Shown here: in pieces, positions 1 through 11,455 of the stretch
Numbering within the stretch: the stretch's first letter is position 1
Layout: each line of letters begins with the position of its first letter
Assembly (NCBI GenBank): GCA_037126765.1
Contig: JBBCBC010000001.1
Coordinates: 37,804,804-37,868,803 of the forward strand
Direction: 5' to 3'
DNA length: 64,000 bases
Source: Stenogyne calaminthoides
Taxonomy: Eukaryota > Streptophyta > Magnoliopsida > Lamiales > Lamiaceae
Notes under the pieces: generated by a model
Databases searched by the model: none
What the model was told of the DNA's origin: nothing
What the model saw: only the letters and a program-made list of their open reading frames with translations
Translations under genes and position numbers: made by a program

Positions 1-26
1 TGTTTTCAGTGACTTGAACAAATTAG

Positions 27-1340
27 TGTTGGAATTTAGAGGCACGTAAACACGTAATACATGCGCAGCGGAATAAAATAGTTCACCAACAACGAATATA
101 TAATTGCATAATTAAATACAAGTAAACGTAAACAGAATTCTTACAATAATTCGTACACGGATTCCTCAACTACGGTATCCACATAACAGTCATTTACCAA
201 TTCGCACAGATCTGCCAGCGTTGAATCCCCGAGATGAATTTGCTGGGAAAATTCTAACTTAGAGATTTTATGGAGAAAATATGAAGTCTTGTATTATGAA
301 TTCCCAATGACTCATATATATAGGGGAGACCTAGCTTAAATCTTAAGTTAACCTTATTAGGAAATAAAATCCCTAATCTTGCAAATTAAATTCCATAGAT
401 TTAATTCCTATATACATAAATCCCTACGAATTTGATTTCCATGTATATCAAATCTCTACGGATTTGATTTTCATATATATCAAATCCTACAATAATATTC
501 AATATATTATTATTGGGAATCCTATTTAATTAAATCTAATTTAATTAAGTAGTAATAATAATTAATTATAAATATAATTATTATTATATTCTCCATAAAT
601 TAAATATTAATATCCACTATAATATTTAATCAACCAACTATAATCAGTAAATAACTGTTACTTGTTGTGCGACCCATAGGTCGTCATATATCGAGCGATT
701 AGTCAAACTAACGGTCTTAATTGAACCCTAGACAATAAATCAGACATTCTCAATATATGAGGTACGTTGCGAGAAACGTGCAACTACATGTAACTGAAAC
801 ATGGGCTATTACGATAACCTCCTTTCATTCGCGAATACTTGATTAAGTCTTGAACATGATGAAGTGTTTATTCAAATAACTTAATCATATTATATCTAAT
901 CACTAATTGATCACGTATGTCACACTTGGCCACAAAGTCCAAGTTGACGTGCGTCGGCCGATGACTTAGATCTAATTATGATGAGAAGATGAGTATTCTC
1001 TCTAAATCCACTTTGAGAAATGAATCATATTCTTGGCTCAACTACCACGCACATGCATTTCGTGATGAACCCAATCCAAGCCATATCTACCCATGGAAGG
1101 GTGCAAGCGTCGGTCATGGTCAAAGTTCATCACTCCACACATGTCGTATGTATTGACCTCAAGTTAAAGGAGTATCGCATCGCTCCCACTAACCGAGACA
1201 CCCATAGACACATATTGTGGAATTACATCAAACGGGTTCTCGGATGGGTATACCAATACCCTCTAAGGTATATGTGCATCTATCATCAAATACCTAATAT
1301 CTTGTAGTAAGTGAGATCTTACTACACTCTCTAAGAGTGT
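27..1340 (-). mobile_element. Copia-type LTR, minus strand, larger part
   Basis: Read on the minus strand this is the 3' portion of a long terminal repeat. The terminal dinucleotide lies at 27-28 (plus strand TGTTGGAATTT, so the LTR ends in CCAACA), and a TATA-like stretch on the minus strand lies at 316-323. The other end was displaced by insertion of Copia-2: this part stops at 1340 and resumes at 19129, with AGTGT repeated on both sides. The joined LTR would be about 1.59 kb. No primer-binding site follows at 1-26 and no matching target duplication is seen, so whether it is a solo LTR or part of a larger element beyond the window is open. The 95-codon ORF at 1020-1307 is not convincing as a gene. 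Confidence 0.7.
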
Positions 1341-1346
1341 TGTTGA

Positions 1347-3189
1347 TATTGGGGTTATACTGGAAAGTATGCTTTTTACTTTGTATAACTAAACTTAATT
1401 TCTTATTTTTTTACTGAAATAAATTATTTATCATTGTTGCATTAAATATGATTGAATGTTATATATATTTACTGCATACCTGTTCAACAAATAGTACGTG
1501 TTACATTGTAGTTAATTTGGTGATACTAGATCACGGAAGATCAAATTAACAGTTCCTCGTAACTAAGTACAAATTCACAACCTAGATGAAAATGAACAAT
1601 CCATCGTGAAAGGTTGAAGTGTAAAGCTCAGATTGACTTGTCTTGACCAAGAGATTACACTAGTGCATTATGATGCGCTGAATAGGACCTACAGGAGGAT
1701 AAATTTTTCAGCACTGAATATAGAAGAATTAGACCTCAGTGATTCGTTATTTCTTAATCTCCGTTCCTTAAATAGGATCGTGTGAAATTAATAACTATTG
1801 CTTTGACTTATGATGGGAAGAGAATCAACGTGATTCGATACCTTATATCTTGGGCAATATTATTAGTTACACGACGACTGCTATGATTTAATATGGAGAA
1901 TCGTGTGTAAGCACTTCTTTCTTGATTTGTCCCCTTGGTGGGCTCAGAAGCTTTATCATACCAAATCTTGCAAGTGGAAATTTATTTCCGGTATGGATAA
2001 TAATGTTGAGTTGTCTTTACTCCAAGGATAAAGATATTAATTAATATAAAGCTTTTTCAGTGGCTTAATTAATTAGTGGACTAGATAATCGTAAACACGG
2101 GAAATAATAACCGGGAGCCATATTATTGTAGCATCGTAATATGGATTAAGATGGATAGTTCAATATTAATTTTATAGTGGAGTAAATTATTATTAATAGG
2201 CTTGAATAATATTTTGGCTTAATATTAAAGTTTCATAGCCCATTGGAGGTCCAATCTTAATTCTCCTAAAGGCCCTTCAAATAACCCAATTAAAGTCCAA
2301 TTAATAAAAAGAAGAAGACAATATTATTGTTGCATATTTTTCCTAATTAATTTCGAAATTAATAAATAAAAGGGGAGAAGGATTTTCTTTGAATTTTGTT
2401 ATGGAATGAAGATAAGTATTCTTGGAATGCAAGATTATCTCATTAAATTCAAGAAATCTCCCACTTGATTATTTATTAATAAAGTTTCGAAAATTTTGAG
2501 TAAATAAGGGAAGGAAAGATTTTCTTGATTTTTTTGAAAATATATTGTGGAAGATAAGTATTCTTGCAATATAAGAATATCTCATAAATTCAAGAAGATC
2601 CAAATCTTGGATTCCTACTCCCTCATTTATTTCGAAAATTCCATAATAAGAGAAGGTGGGATTTTTGTGAAATATTTTAATTATGGAGAAAAGAATATAA
2701 GAGATATATTCAAGATTTCTTGGAGATCAAGAAAAAGATTTTCCCTTATTATTTTTCCCCAAAAATTCGACCACCACCTCAAGTATAAATAGGGGATGAA
2801 TTTTTCATCCCCAGGGTAATTTCATGTGTTGGAAAAATTTGAAATCCACAAAGGTGGTGACAAATATTTTTAGTTTTCTCCTTTATTAAAATCATTCGTG
2901 AGAATCCTCCCACCGGATTACATTCGTGGACTTGGGATATATTTGAGAAGGCACTTTGGGTTGATCCATCGTCTCAACGTTTGTCTCTACAAGAGGTATG
3001 TAAGCTCGTAATTCCTAGATTCCACATGCTTAGGGTTTACGTGAATTAAGTGTACGCATGTTGTTGTTGCTTATTTAATTATTATGTTGAATTAATTTAG
3101 GATTGATTCATGTTAGTAATTAATTGAATAATTTAAAAATGTTTTTAAATACACCTCGAATAGATCCGGCCACCCCGAATTTCCCAACA
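1347..3189 (+). repeat. Copia-1 5' LTR
   Basis: 1,843 bp, ending CCAACA. The first dinucleotide is TA here but TG in the 3' LTR, a single transition. A TATA box (TATAAATA) lies at 2784-2791, followed by a short GGGGATGAA/TTCATCCCC hairpin at about 2792-2813. Confidence 0.95.
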
Positions 3190-3191
3190 AC

Positions 3192-3204
3192 TGCTATCAG
3201 AGCC
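3192..3204 (+). promoter_or_regulatory. Copia-1 primer-binding site
   Basis: TGCTATCAGAGCC begins two bases after the LTR. It matches the plant initiator-methionine tRNA 3' complement (TGGTATCAGAGC) with one change, as is usual for copia elements. Confidence 0.85.
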
Positions 3205-4658
3205 TCGGTTTCGAGCTCTGTATTTAAATTTGTTGGCCATTATATTTTATTGAAAATTGGATAGTAGACTTGTTAGATCTGTTTTGCAGGTATACAATTG
3301 TCATGGTATTTAATGTGTTTTATTTTCATGCGTATGTTTGGTTTTAATTTGACTCGTTCGAATTTGTTTTTCTCGTGAGAAAATCCACGAGTAGATTAGG
3401 CTATTTGATTTGTTCAATGTAATAAACTAGTCTAGATTTAGGTTTATTTATTTTTTCGTTAAATAAATTGTAACCTGATCGAAGACGAAGACGGAGACGA
3501 GAAATTAAAATGGATCCAGAACCGTACGCGGGCGACGTGCATCGCGCAAAATGTGCCAAGGGAGGCATGTGCGCGACGGATCGCCGCTAGGCGCCAAGAC
3601 GGGCGCGTAAAGGCACCGGCGGGTCGCCCCCGAACGCCATCGCAGCGCACGGAGCGCCAGAGCGCGGCGCGCTACTGGGCGTATCGGATCGGGCGAAGCC
3701 GGACGAGGCCGTGGTCGAAGTTAACGGAGGACGCGCGCCAGCATGGGTGGGACCGCCCGTTGCATGCCGGTTATCGAGAAGAGGGCGACGCGTGCTGTGT
3801 CTAGACGCACGGGCGCGGTCGCTCGGTCAAGTGTCCGACCGGATGCGGACGTGCATCCCAGCTGCGAGCTACTTGGCATGGCGATTCGAGACAAAAAAAA
3901 TTTCGAGACGAACGAGTGAAAGAAATCCAAGATGGTGTTTCTTCAAAGTCAAGCCAAGGAAAATCAAACCATGACAGTTGGGTAATTTGTGCCCAATATG
4001 TTTATTTTCTGCTTTGCTTGATTTATTGTTGTATTTTCTTATGCTTTATTTAATTTATTTTAATATGTTTGCATGAGAATTGCTTGTGAAAAAACTCAAA
4101 CTCAAAAAATTACTAAGTATGTTTTATATAATTAATTTGGTTTTGAATCAAATTAATTTTGACCTCCATGATTTATTTATTTGTGAATTCTTTTGGAGAA
4201 ATTCCCCTAAGGGACGGCCAAAAGAAAGCTTTCACGTGAATAAATTCTCAAATGGATGATTGTGAATTATTACTAGTGGTGACAATGACCCTCCCAAGAG
4301 GCTCGTCCAAAATGAAATAATAATTATGTATTTAATCATGGTTATTACTTAGGTATAAAATTGATATGCATATACTTCTCCGAAGTCCCTGTCAATTTTA
4401 TATTGGTCAAGTGGGAGACAACTATTAATTAATATTTTTTAATTAAAGGTTTGTAACTGTTCTTGTTTGTAACCTTCTTAAATGTGATTTAAATGATGAC
4501 CCACCCACGTGGCTCATTTAAACTGTTTTAAGATGTTGGCTGATACATGTTCATATATTTTTTTTAGATTTTAATATGATTCATGTGATCGAATTATGTG
4601 ATTTTCTTTGAGTTGATCTGGATATTGACACAAGATGTATGTTTATTTCAGTTTCATC
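3205..4658 (+). other. Copia-1 untranslated leader with GC-rich island
   Basis: About 1.45 kb separate the primer-binding site from the first gag-like codon. Positions 3480-3890 are strikingly GC- and CpG-rich (GCGCG, CGACG, GGGCG runs) while the flanks are AT-rich. ORFs of 60-87 codons here on both strands overlap one another and look like by-products of the composition. The rest of the leader shows no coding signal. Confidence 0.6.
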
Positions 4659-5510
4659 ATGTCGCAACCTTTTAATCCACTGAAATATATGCTCAAAGAA
4701 CACCAACTTATTGGTAAAAACTATATGATCTGGAAAAGAAATATGAATTTTGTCCTCACTGCACAAAAACACCATTGGGTTCTTAGCGTACCCAAGCCTG
4801 ATAAGCTTACTGAGGGGTCAACTAATGCGGAAAGATCCTTGTATGATATCTGGGAGCAGGCCAACGAATCTATGAAGTGTATAATCATGACTTCATTGTC
4901 TGATGATTTAAGACACATTCATGAGGACGTTGAATCAGCTGCAGAAATCATGTAGAGTCTTGAAGAAATATTTTTAACAGAAAACCGCATGATCAATCAG
5001 TTTAATCATGATGGTGTGGCAAGGCTGAAAATGACGGAGGGAATACCTGTGAGGGATCATGTTCTCAAAGTTAAGCGCCATTTTGATAAGCTTGCTTACC
5101 TCGGTACTAAGTATTGTGATGGGGCTTAAATCGAATTCTTGTTCCTAACTCTTCCAAGATGCTTTGATGAGTTCTACTGTAGTTTTGTGATGAGCGATCA
5201 CATGTTTACTATGGATACTCTACAAGAGGTTTTGAAAACGATAGAGAAACATTTGGGACAAGAAGATGAAGCTTCGGTGACTAAGAATCTTCTCTCAAAA
5301 TCTAGGCCAGTGGAAGGCAAGACCATTGAGGAGATAAACAGTCGGAACCAAAGCAACTCCACCACTGAGAAAGGTAGAGGAAAGACAGTCACTTGGTTGG
5401 GTATCAGAAAGAAACCAAAGGGGAAGTGTTTCAACTGCTGTGAAAAAGGACATTGGAGGTCGTCCTGTTCCAAAGCCAAGTGGAATGGAAAGAAAGGTAA
5501 TTCTCACGCA
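4659..5510 (+). pseudogene. Copia-1 gag (broken)
   Basis: Capsid-like polyprotein segment of the UBN2/copia gag type that would package element RNA into cytoplasmic particles. I chose the ATG at 4659 because MSQPFNPLKYML starts the family-like sequence; an upstream in-frame ATG at 4635 is also possible. The motif KNYMIWKRNMNFVL is typical of the gag N-terminus. In-frame stops lie at 4953 (a TAG where Trp is expected) and 5127 (TAA where Gln is expected), but the frame is otherwise kept through to the nucleocapsid. The zinc knuckle at 5427-5468 is C-X2-C-X4-H-X4-C, with all four ligands present. Confidence 0.85.
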
Positions 5511-6719
5511 CAAGTTGTCGAAACTTGTTTAGCGGCGTATGCTACCCATTCGTGGGTAGTGGATACGGGATCCACTGATCATGTTTGTTTCACTTTACAG
5601 GGGTTCAAACGGACCCGACAACTTAGTGGAAGTGAGATCCTCATCACGCTAGGCGATGCTAGGAGAGTGGCAGCTGAAGCAGTGGGAGACGTCCACTTGT
5701 GTTTTGAAGACATAAGTTTAATTTTAAGAGATGTTCTTTATGTTCCTGTTTTTCAAAAAAACCTTATTTCTGTTTCTAAACTATTTTCTGATGGATATTC
5801 TGTTCGTTTTAATAGACAAGTTACTATTTTTCGTAACGATGTGTTTATCTGTTATGGAACTTTACGGAACAATCTCTATACTATTAACTGTGCACACCAC
5901 TCACAAAATGCATCCTGTAACACATCGACCGTTTTGAGCACTAAAAGAAAACATTCGACTAATGTGAACGAGACACTTCTTTGGCATCTAAGATTAGGTC
6001 ATATTAATTCAAATAGGATCCAAAGGTTGGTCCAAGATGGTTCATTGGAGTCCCTCCGGATTGAACCATTTCCAACCTGCGAAACATATTTGGAGGGTAA
6101 AATGACCAAGAGGGCATTTGGAGCCAAGGGGCTTAGAGATAAAGAAGTGTTGTAAATCGTTCACACTGATGTGTGTGGTCCAATTCAAATCAAAGCTAGA
6201 TGAGGCTACGAGTATTTTGTTACCTTTATCGATGATTACTCACGCTATGGGTACGTTTTCCTAATGAAGCATAATTCTGAGACATTTGATAAATTCAAAG
6301 AATTTAAGGCTCAAGCAGAGAAACATAAGGAAAAGAGTATCAACTTTCTACGATCTGATCGTGGAGGCGAATACCTCAGCGATGAATTTTTGAACTACCT
6401 GTCAGACGAAGGGATTGCATCCCAGTTGACTGCACCCGGTACCCCTCAACAAAATGGGGTTGCAGAATGAAGAAACATAATACTTTTAGAAATGGTCAGA
6501 TCAATGATGAGTTACGCGGATTTGCCAAAATCGTTTTGGGGTTACGCCTTGGAAACAGCGGCTTACATTCTAAACCTAGGGCCATCCAAATCGGTTTCCA
6601 AAACCCCTAGAGAATTGTGGACAGGGCGCAAGCCCAGCTTGGGACACATGAGAATCTGGGGTGTCCGGTATACATGTTGGACAAGGAAGCCGGTAAGTTG
6701 GATGCACGTTCGGAATTAA
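5511..6719 (+). pseudogene. Copia-1 protease and integrase (broken)
   Basis: The protease active-site region reads WVVDTGSTDHVC, with the catalytic Asp at 5562-5564. The GAG-pre-integrase domain follows (LWHLRLGHINSNRIQRL). In the HHCC zinc site the second Cys is replaced by Tyr (CETY where CxxC is expected). Integrase core acidic residues are all visible: VHTDVCGP, SDRGGEYLS and PQQNGVAE. Stops at 6153, 6201 and 6468 and a frameshift near 6714 break the frame. The stops at 6201 and 6468 fall where the family has Arg or a similar codon. Confidence 0.88.
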
Positions 6720-7875
6720 GGTTGTTTATAGGATACCCCGAGGGAACTAAAGGATGCATGTTCTATGGTCCCTAAGATCAAAAGGTCATAATAAGTACGC
6801 ACTTTAGATTTTTGGAAGAAGACTATATGAACGATAGAAAGCCTAGAAGTGAGATTACCTTAGTAGAACTTAGAGGGCCAACTCCTTTGTCGACTGTACA
6901 AGTCGATATACCAAGCGTCACACCTACACAACCAGAACCTCGTCGCAGTGGGAGGGTTGTTAGATAACCCGAGCGATTCTTGGGGATAGGAGAGTCCTCA
7001 GACTTGATCTCCGGAGAAGAATCAGACCCATGGTCGTACAACGAGGCGATCCAAGACAAGGATGCACATTCTTGGCAACTGCAATGGAAGCCGAAATGGG
7101 TTCATTGGATCACAATAAAGTATGGGAGCTAGTGGAACCACCTAATGGGGTGAAACCAATTGTATGAAAGTGGGTATACAAGAGGAAAAGAGGACCGGAC
7201 GGGAAGGTGGAAACCTTCAAAGTGAGACTCGTGGCGAAAGGGTATATTCAGAAAGAAGGGATCGACTATGAGGAAACCTTTTCGCCCGTAGCCATGCTCA
7301 AGTCCATCAGAATTCTCTTGTCGATTGCTGCGCACCTAGATTTTGAGATCTGGCAAATGGATGTCAAGATAACTTTCCTTAATGGAAGTCTTGACGAAGA
7401 AATCTATGTGCAACAACCCGAGGGCTTCATTGAAAAAGGCCAAGAGCATCTGGTTTGCAAGCTGAGGAAATCCATTTATGGACTGAAGCAAACATCCCGT
7501 GCTTGGAATCAATGTTTTGATCAGGTTATAAAATCCTACGGTTTTGATCAAAATAATTTTGAAAGTTGTGTTTATAAAAAGCGTGACGGAACTGCATTGG
7601 TATTCTTAGTACTATACGTAGACGACATTCTGCTCATCGGGAATGACGTAATGATGTTGTCGGACGTAAGGGCATGGTTGTCAAAATAGTTTGATATGAA
7701 GGACTTGGGAGAAGCTGGTCATATCCTAGGGATCAAGATCACTCGAGATCGCAAGAAAATGATGATCGACCTCTCACAAGCTTCATACATAGACACAATC
7801 TTGAAACGATTCAGCATGCAAGATTCTAAGAAAGATTTTGTACCTTTCAGACACGGAATCCATCTATCCAAATAA
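6720..7875 (+). pseudogene. Copia-1 reverse transcriptase (broken)
   Basis: Contains the usual copia RT blocks: KWVYKRKRGPDGKVETFKVRLVA, then QMDVKITFLNGSLDEEIYVQQPEGF, then KSIYGLKQTSRAW, and the catalytic LYVDDILLIGND with both Asp residues intact. Stops at 6773, 6965, 7165, 7687 and 7873 interrupt the reading, with frame changes near 6714 and before 7165. Most of these stops fit a C-to-T change in a Gln codon, for example LSK-stop-FDMKDLG at 7687. Confidence 0.9.
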
Positions 7876-8601
7876 ATGTTTCCAAAGACGCAGAAAGAGA
7901 TAGATGACATGAAGAAAATTCCTTATGCTTCGGCTGTGAGAAGCCTCATGTATGCAATGTTGTGCACGAGACTGGATATCTGCTTTGCCGTAGGCATGGT
8001 AGCAAGATATCAAAGTAACCCCAGGAAAGAGCATTGGACTACAGTTAAAAATATTTTGAAGTATCTGAAAAAGACACGGGATAGAATGTTGGTTTATCAG
8101 TCAGACAGTCTAATCCCCGTCAGTTACACGGACTCAGATTTCCAATCAGACATAGACTCCAGGAAGTCAACCTCGTGTAGTGTGTTTTGCATGGGAGGAG
8201 GAGCCATGACATGGAGAAGCGTTAAGAAGAAATGCATCGCCTATTCTACCATGGAAGTCAAATACGTAGCTGCTTGTGAAGTAGCGAAGGAAGCGGTTTA
8301 GCTCAAGAACTTCTTAGTGGACTTGGACGTTGTTCCGGATTTGCCCAGCACAATCAGGGTTTACTGTGATAATGCCGGAGCAGTTGCAAATTCAAGGGAA
8401 CCAAGAGCCCACAAATCCAGCAAACACATAGAAAGAAAATACCATCTTATACGAGAAATCATTAAGAGAGGAGACATAGAGGTGGCAAAGATTGCCTCAG
8501 AAGACAACCTAGCATATCCATTCACAAAGGTTCTGCCTCAGAATACATTTGAGAGACATGTGGAAGGAATGGGTGTCAAGAGCATTGCCAATCGGCTTTG
8601 A
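7876..8601 (+). pseudogene. Copia-1 RNase H (broken)
   Basis: RT connection plus RNase H in one frame. It includes IPYASAVRSLMYAM, the TDSDFQSDIDSRKSTS region around the first acidic residue, MEVKYVAACEVAKEAV, and the C-terminal KHIERKYHLIREII block with the ADPFTK-like end altered to AYPFTK. The stop at 8299 replaces the Trp expected in EAVWLKNFL. The ORF ends about 100 bp before the 3' LTR. Confidence 0.88.
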
Positions 8602-8696
8602 GTATAAGTGGGAGAAATAGGTTCATGTGAGTGACATTAGATGTCACGTAGAACACGAGACGTGCTGTAGTATACTTTAAAGCTGACTTTGAGTAT

Positions 8697-8707
8697 AAGT
8701 GGGAGAT
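8697..8707 (+). promoter_or_regulatory. Copia-1 polypurine tract (duplicated)
   Basis: AAGTGGGAGA lies directly before the 3' LTR. The 20-base sequence CTTTGAGTATAAGTGGGAGA occurs twice, at 8596-8615 and 8687-8706, so there are two polypurine tracts 91 bp apart. Confidence 0.8.
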
Positions 8708-10545
8708 TGTTGGGGTTATACTGGAAAGTATGTTTTTTACTTTGTATAACTAAACTGTATTTCTTATTTATTTACTGAAATAAATTATTTATCACTGTTG
8801 CATTAAATATGATTGAATGTTATATATATTTACTGCATATCTGTTCAACAAATAGTACGTGTTACATTGTAGTTAATTTGGTGATACCAGATCACAGAAG
8901 ATCAAATTAACAGTTCCTCGTAACTAAGTACAAATTCACAACCTAGATGGAAATGAACAATCCATCGTGAAAGGTTGAAGTGTAAAGCTCAGATTGGCTT
9001 GTCTTGACCAAGAGATTACACTAGTGCATTATGATGCGCTGAATAGGACCCACAGGAGGATAAATTCTTCAGCACTGAATATAGAAGAATTAGACCTCAG
9101 TGGTTCGTTATTTCTTAATCTCCGTACCTTAAATAGGATTGTGTGAAATTAATAACTATTTCTTTGACTTATGATGGGAAGAGAATCAACGTGATTCGAT
9201 ACCTTATATCTTGGGCAATATTATTAGTTACACGACGATTGCTAAGATTTAATACGGAGAATCCTGTACAAGCACGTCTTGCTTGATTTGTCCCCTTGGT
9301 GGGCTCAGAAGCTTTATCATACCAAATCTTGCAAGTGGAAATTTATTTCCGGTATGGATAATAATGTTGAGCTGTCTTTACTCCAAGGATAAAGATATTA
9401 ATTAATATAAAGCTTTTTAGTGGCTTAATTAATTTGTGGACTAGATAATCTTAAACACGGGAAATAATAACCGAGAGCCATATTATTGTAGCATTGTAAT
9501 TTGGATTAAGATGGATAGTTCAATATTAATTTTATAGTGAAGTAAATTAATATTAATGGGCTTGAATAATATTTTGGCTTAATATTAAAGTTTCATAGCC
9601 CATTGAGGTCCAATCTTAATTCTCCTAAAGGCCCTTCAAATAACCCAATTAATGTCCAATTACTGAAAAGGAGAAGAAAATATTATTGTTGCCTATTTTT
9701 CCTAATTACTTTCGAAATTAATAAATAAAAGGGGAGAAGGATTTTCTTTGAATTTTGTTATGGAATGGAGATAAGTATTATTGGAATGCAAGATTATCTC
9801 ATTAAATTCAAGAAATCTCCCACTTGGTTATTTATTAAGAAAGTTTCGAAAATTTTTAGTAAATAAGGGAAGGAAAGATTTTCTTGATTTTCTTGGAAAG
9901 ATATTGTGGAAGATATGTATTCTTGCAATACAAGAATATCTCATAAATTCAAGAAGATCCAAATCTTGGATTCCTACTCCCTCATTTATTTCGAAAATTC
10001 CATTATAAGAGGAGGTGGGATTTTTGTGGAATATTTTAATTATGGAGAAAAGAATTTATGAGATATATTCAAGATTTCTTGGAGATCAAGAAAACGATTT
10101 TCCCTTATTATTTTCCCCAAAAATTCGACCACCACCTCAAGTATAAATAGGGGATGAATTTTTCATCCCCAGAGTAATTCCATGTGTTGGAAAAATTAGA
10201 AATCCACAAAGGTGGTGGCAAATATTTTTAGTTTTCTCCTTTATTAAAATCGTTCGTGAGAATCCTCCCACCAAATTATGTTCGTGGACTTGGGACATAT
10301 TTGAGAAGACACTTTGGGTTGATCCATCTTCTCAACGGTTGTCTCTACAAGAGGTATGTAATCTCGTAACTCCTAAATTCCACATGCTTAGGGTTTACGT
10401 GAATTACGTGTACGCATGATTGTTGCTTATTTAATTAATATGTTGAATTAATTTAGGATTGATTCATGTTGGTAATTAATTGAATAATTTAAATATGTTT
10501 TTAAATACACCTCGAATAGATCCGGGCACCCCGAATTTTCCAACA
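8708..10545 (+). repeat. Copia-1 3' LTR
   Basis: 1,838 bp, TG...CAACA ends, TATAAATA at 10142-10149. The 75-codon ORF at 9781-10008 within it is noise. Confidence 0.95.
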
Positions 10546-10550
10546 GTTGA

Positions 10551-11388
10551 TGTTGCCACCGATGTTACAACATTGTTTACAACATCAGTATTTGTCCTTT
10601 CTTCTTAACCACTAACACTTCTGTGTTCAATGTTGTTTTTGATGTTGTTGACTGCAAGTTGATGATCTAGGTTGTTCTGCAAGATTCCAGAAGGTTCCAC
10701 AAGCTTCAAGAATCGAGTAGAAGGGACTAGATCATGCGGCTATTTTCAGAACTTGAAGAACCCACTAAGTGGCAATTACAAAGATCATGGAATAGTGGAT
10801 GGAAGAATTTCTAGATCCTTCAAGGGGAATCTAGTAAAGCATACACGAAGTGTATAAATAAAAGACATTGATGTTTGTATCAATTGCCGTAAATCGTGTA
10901 TTGTTTAGTCGAATCAACAACCAAGCATCAACTGTTAAGTGCTTAGTGCATCCAGAGTGATAGTGTCGTTGTTGTGGAGTTTTTAGTCGTAGAGAGTAAT
11001 TGTAGGGTTTACAATACCTCGAGTGGTGCTGGATTTATTTTATGTGGAATGTTAGTCTCGGTGTAAATCGTTTCATACACATAGAATAGTCACCTTTGGT
11101 CGTGTAGAGATACACTTAGCCTTTAGATCATATGTTTGATCTTGTTTCAAGAGGATTTGATCTGTGAACCTCTTTGTACTCATTATTTTGATAAATAGTG
11201 ATTTCGGCCATAAGGCATCACAATCTATATTGATATAGATTGTGCAAAGTCTTATTAATTTCGTGTGTTGTGTTTCGGAGTCTTCCGTTGTTATTATCTC
11301 TGTTTTACTAGTGTTACTTTGAGTATTATAACATTTAGTGTAACATAAGTTTGTTTTACTAAACACAACCCGATTTCGCACACTTTCA
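10551..11388 (+). repeat. Copia-2 5' LTR, main part
   Basis: Together with bases 1341-1346 it makes 844 bp, identical in length to the 3' LTR at 18280-19123. TATAAATA lies at 10853-10860. The LTR ends CACTTTCA. Confidence 0.93.
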
Positions 11389-11390
11389 GT

Positions 11391-11403
11391 TGGCACCAGA
11401 GAC
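11391..11403 (+). promoter_or_regulatory. Copia-2 primer-binding site
   Basis: TGGCACCAGAGAC starts three bases after the LTR. It resembles the initiator-Met tRNA complement TGGTATCAGAGC with changes in the middle. Confidence 0.7.
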
Positions 11404-11455
11404 AAAACTTGATTATACTAAGTTAGATCCTGTGTTAAGTGTGTTGTTTTTTGTT

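Larger units (their letters stand above)
1347..10545 (+). mobile_element. Copia-1: complete Ty1/copia element nested in Copia-2 LTR
   Basis: LTRs at 1347-3189 and 8708-10545, TSD GTTGA at 1342-1346 and 10546-10550. The intact target can be read in the Copia-2 3' LTR at 18280-18290 (TGTTGATGTTG), which confirms the insertion point. The interior has a primer-binding site, a GC-rich leader, a degenerate gag-pol in copia order, and a polypurine tract. The two LTRs differ at roughly 5% of sites over the first 140 bases by eye, so the insertion is not recent. Related LTR sequence recurs as a solo LTR at 47190-49030. Confidence 0.95.

Noticed and set aside
1020..1307. 95-codon ORF as a host gene
   Set aside because: It lies in an LTR on the strand opposite to the LTR's own orientation, has no recognisable domain, and ends in the segment duplicated at 18221.
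3553..3974. Overlapping ORFs in the GC-rich leader
   Set aside because: Several frames on both strands are open at once, as expected from low stop frequency in GC-rich DNA; no domain seen.
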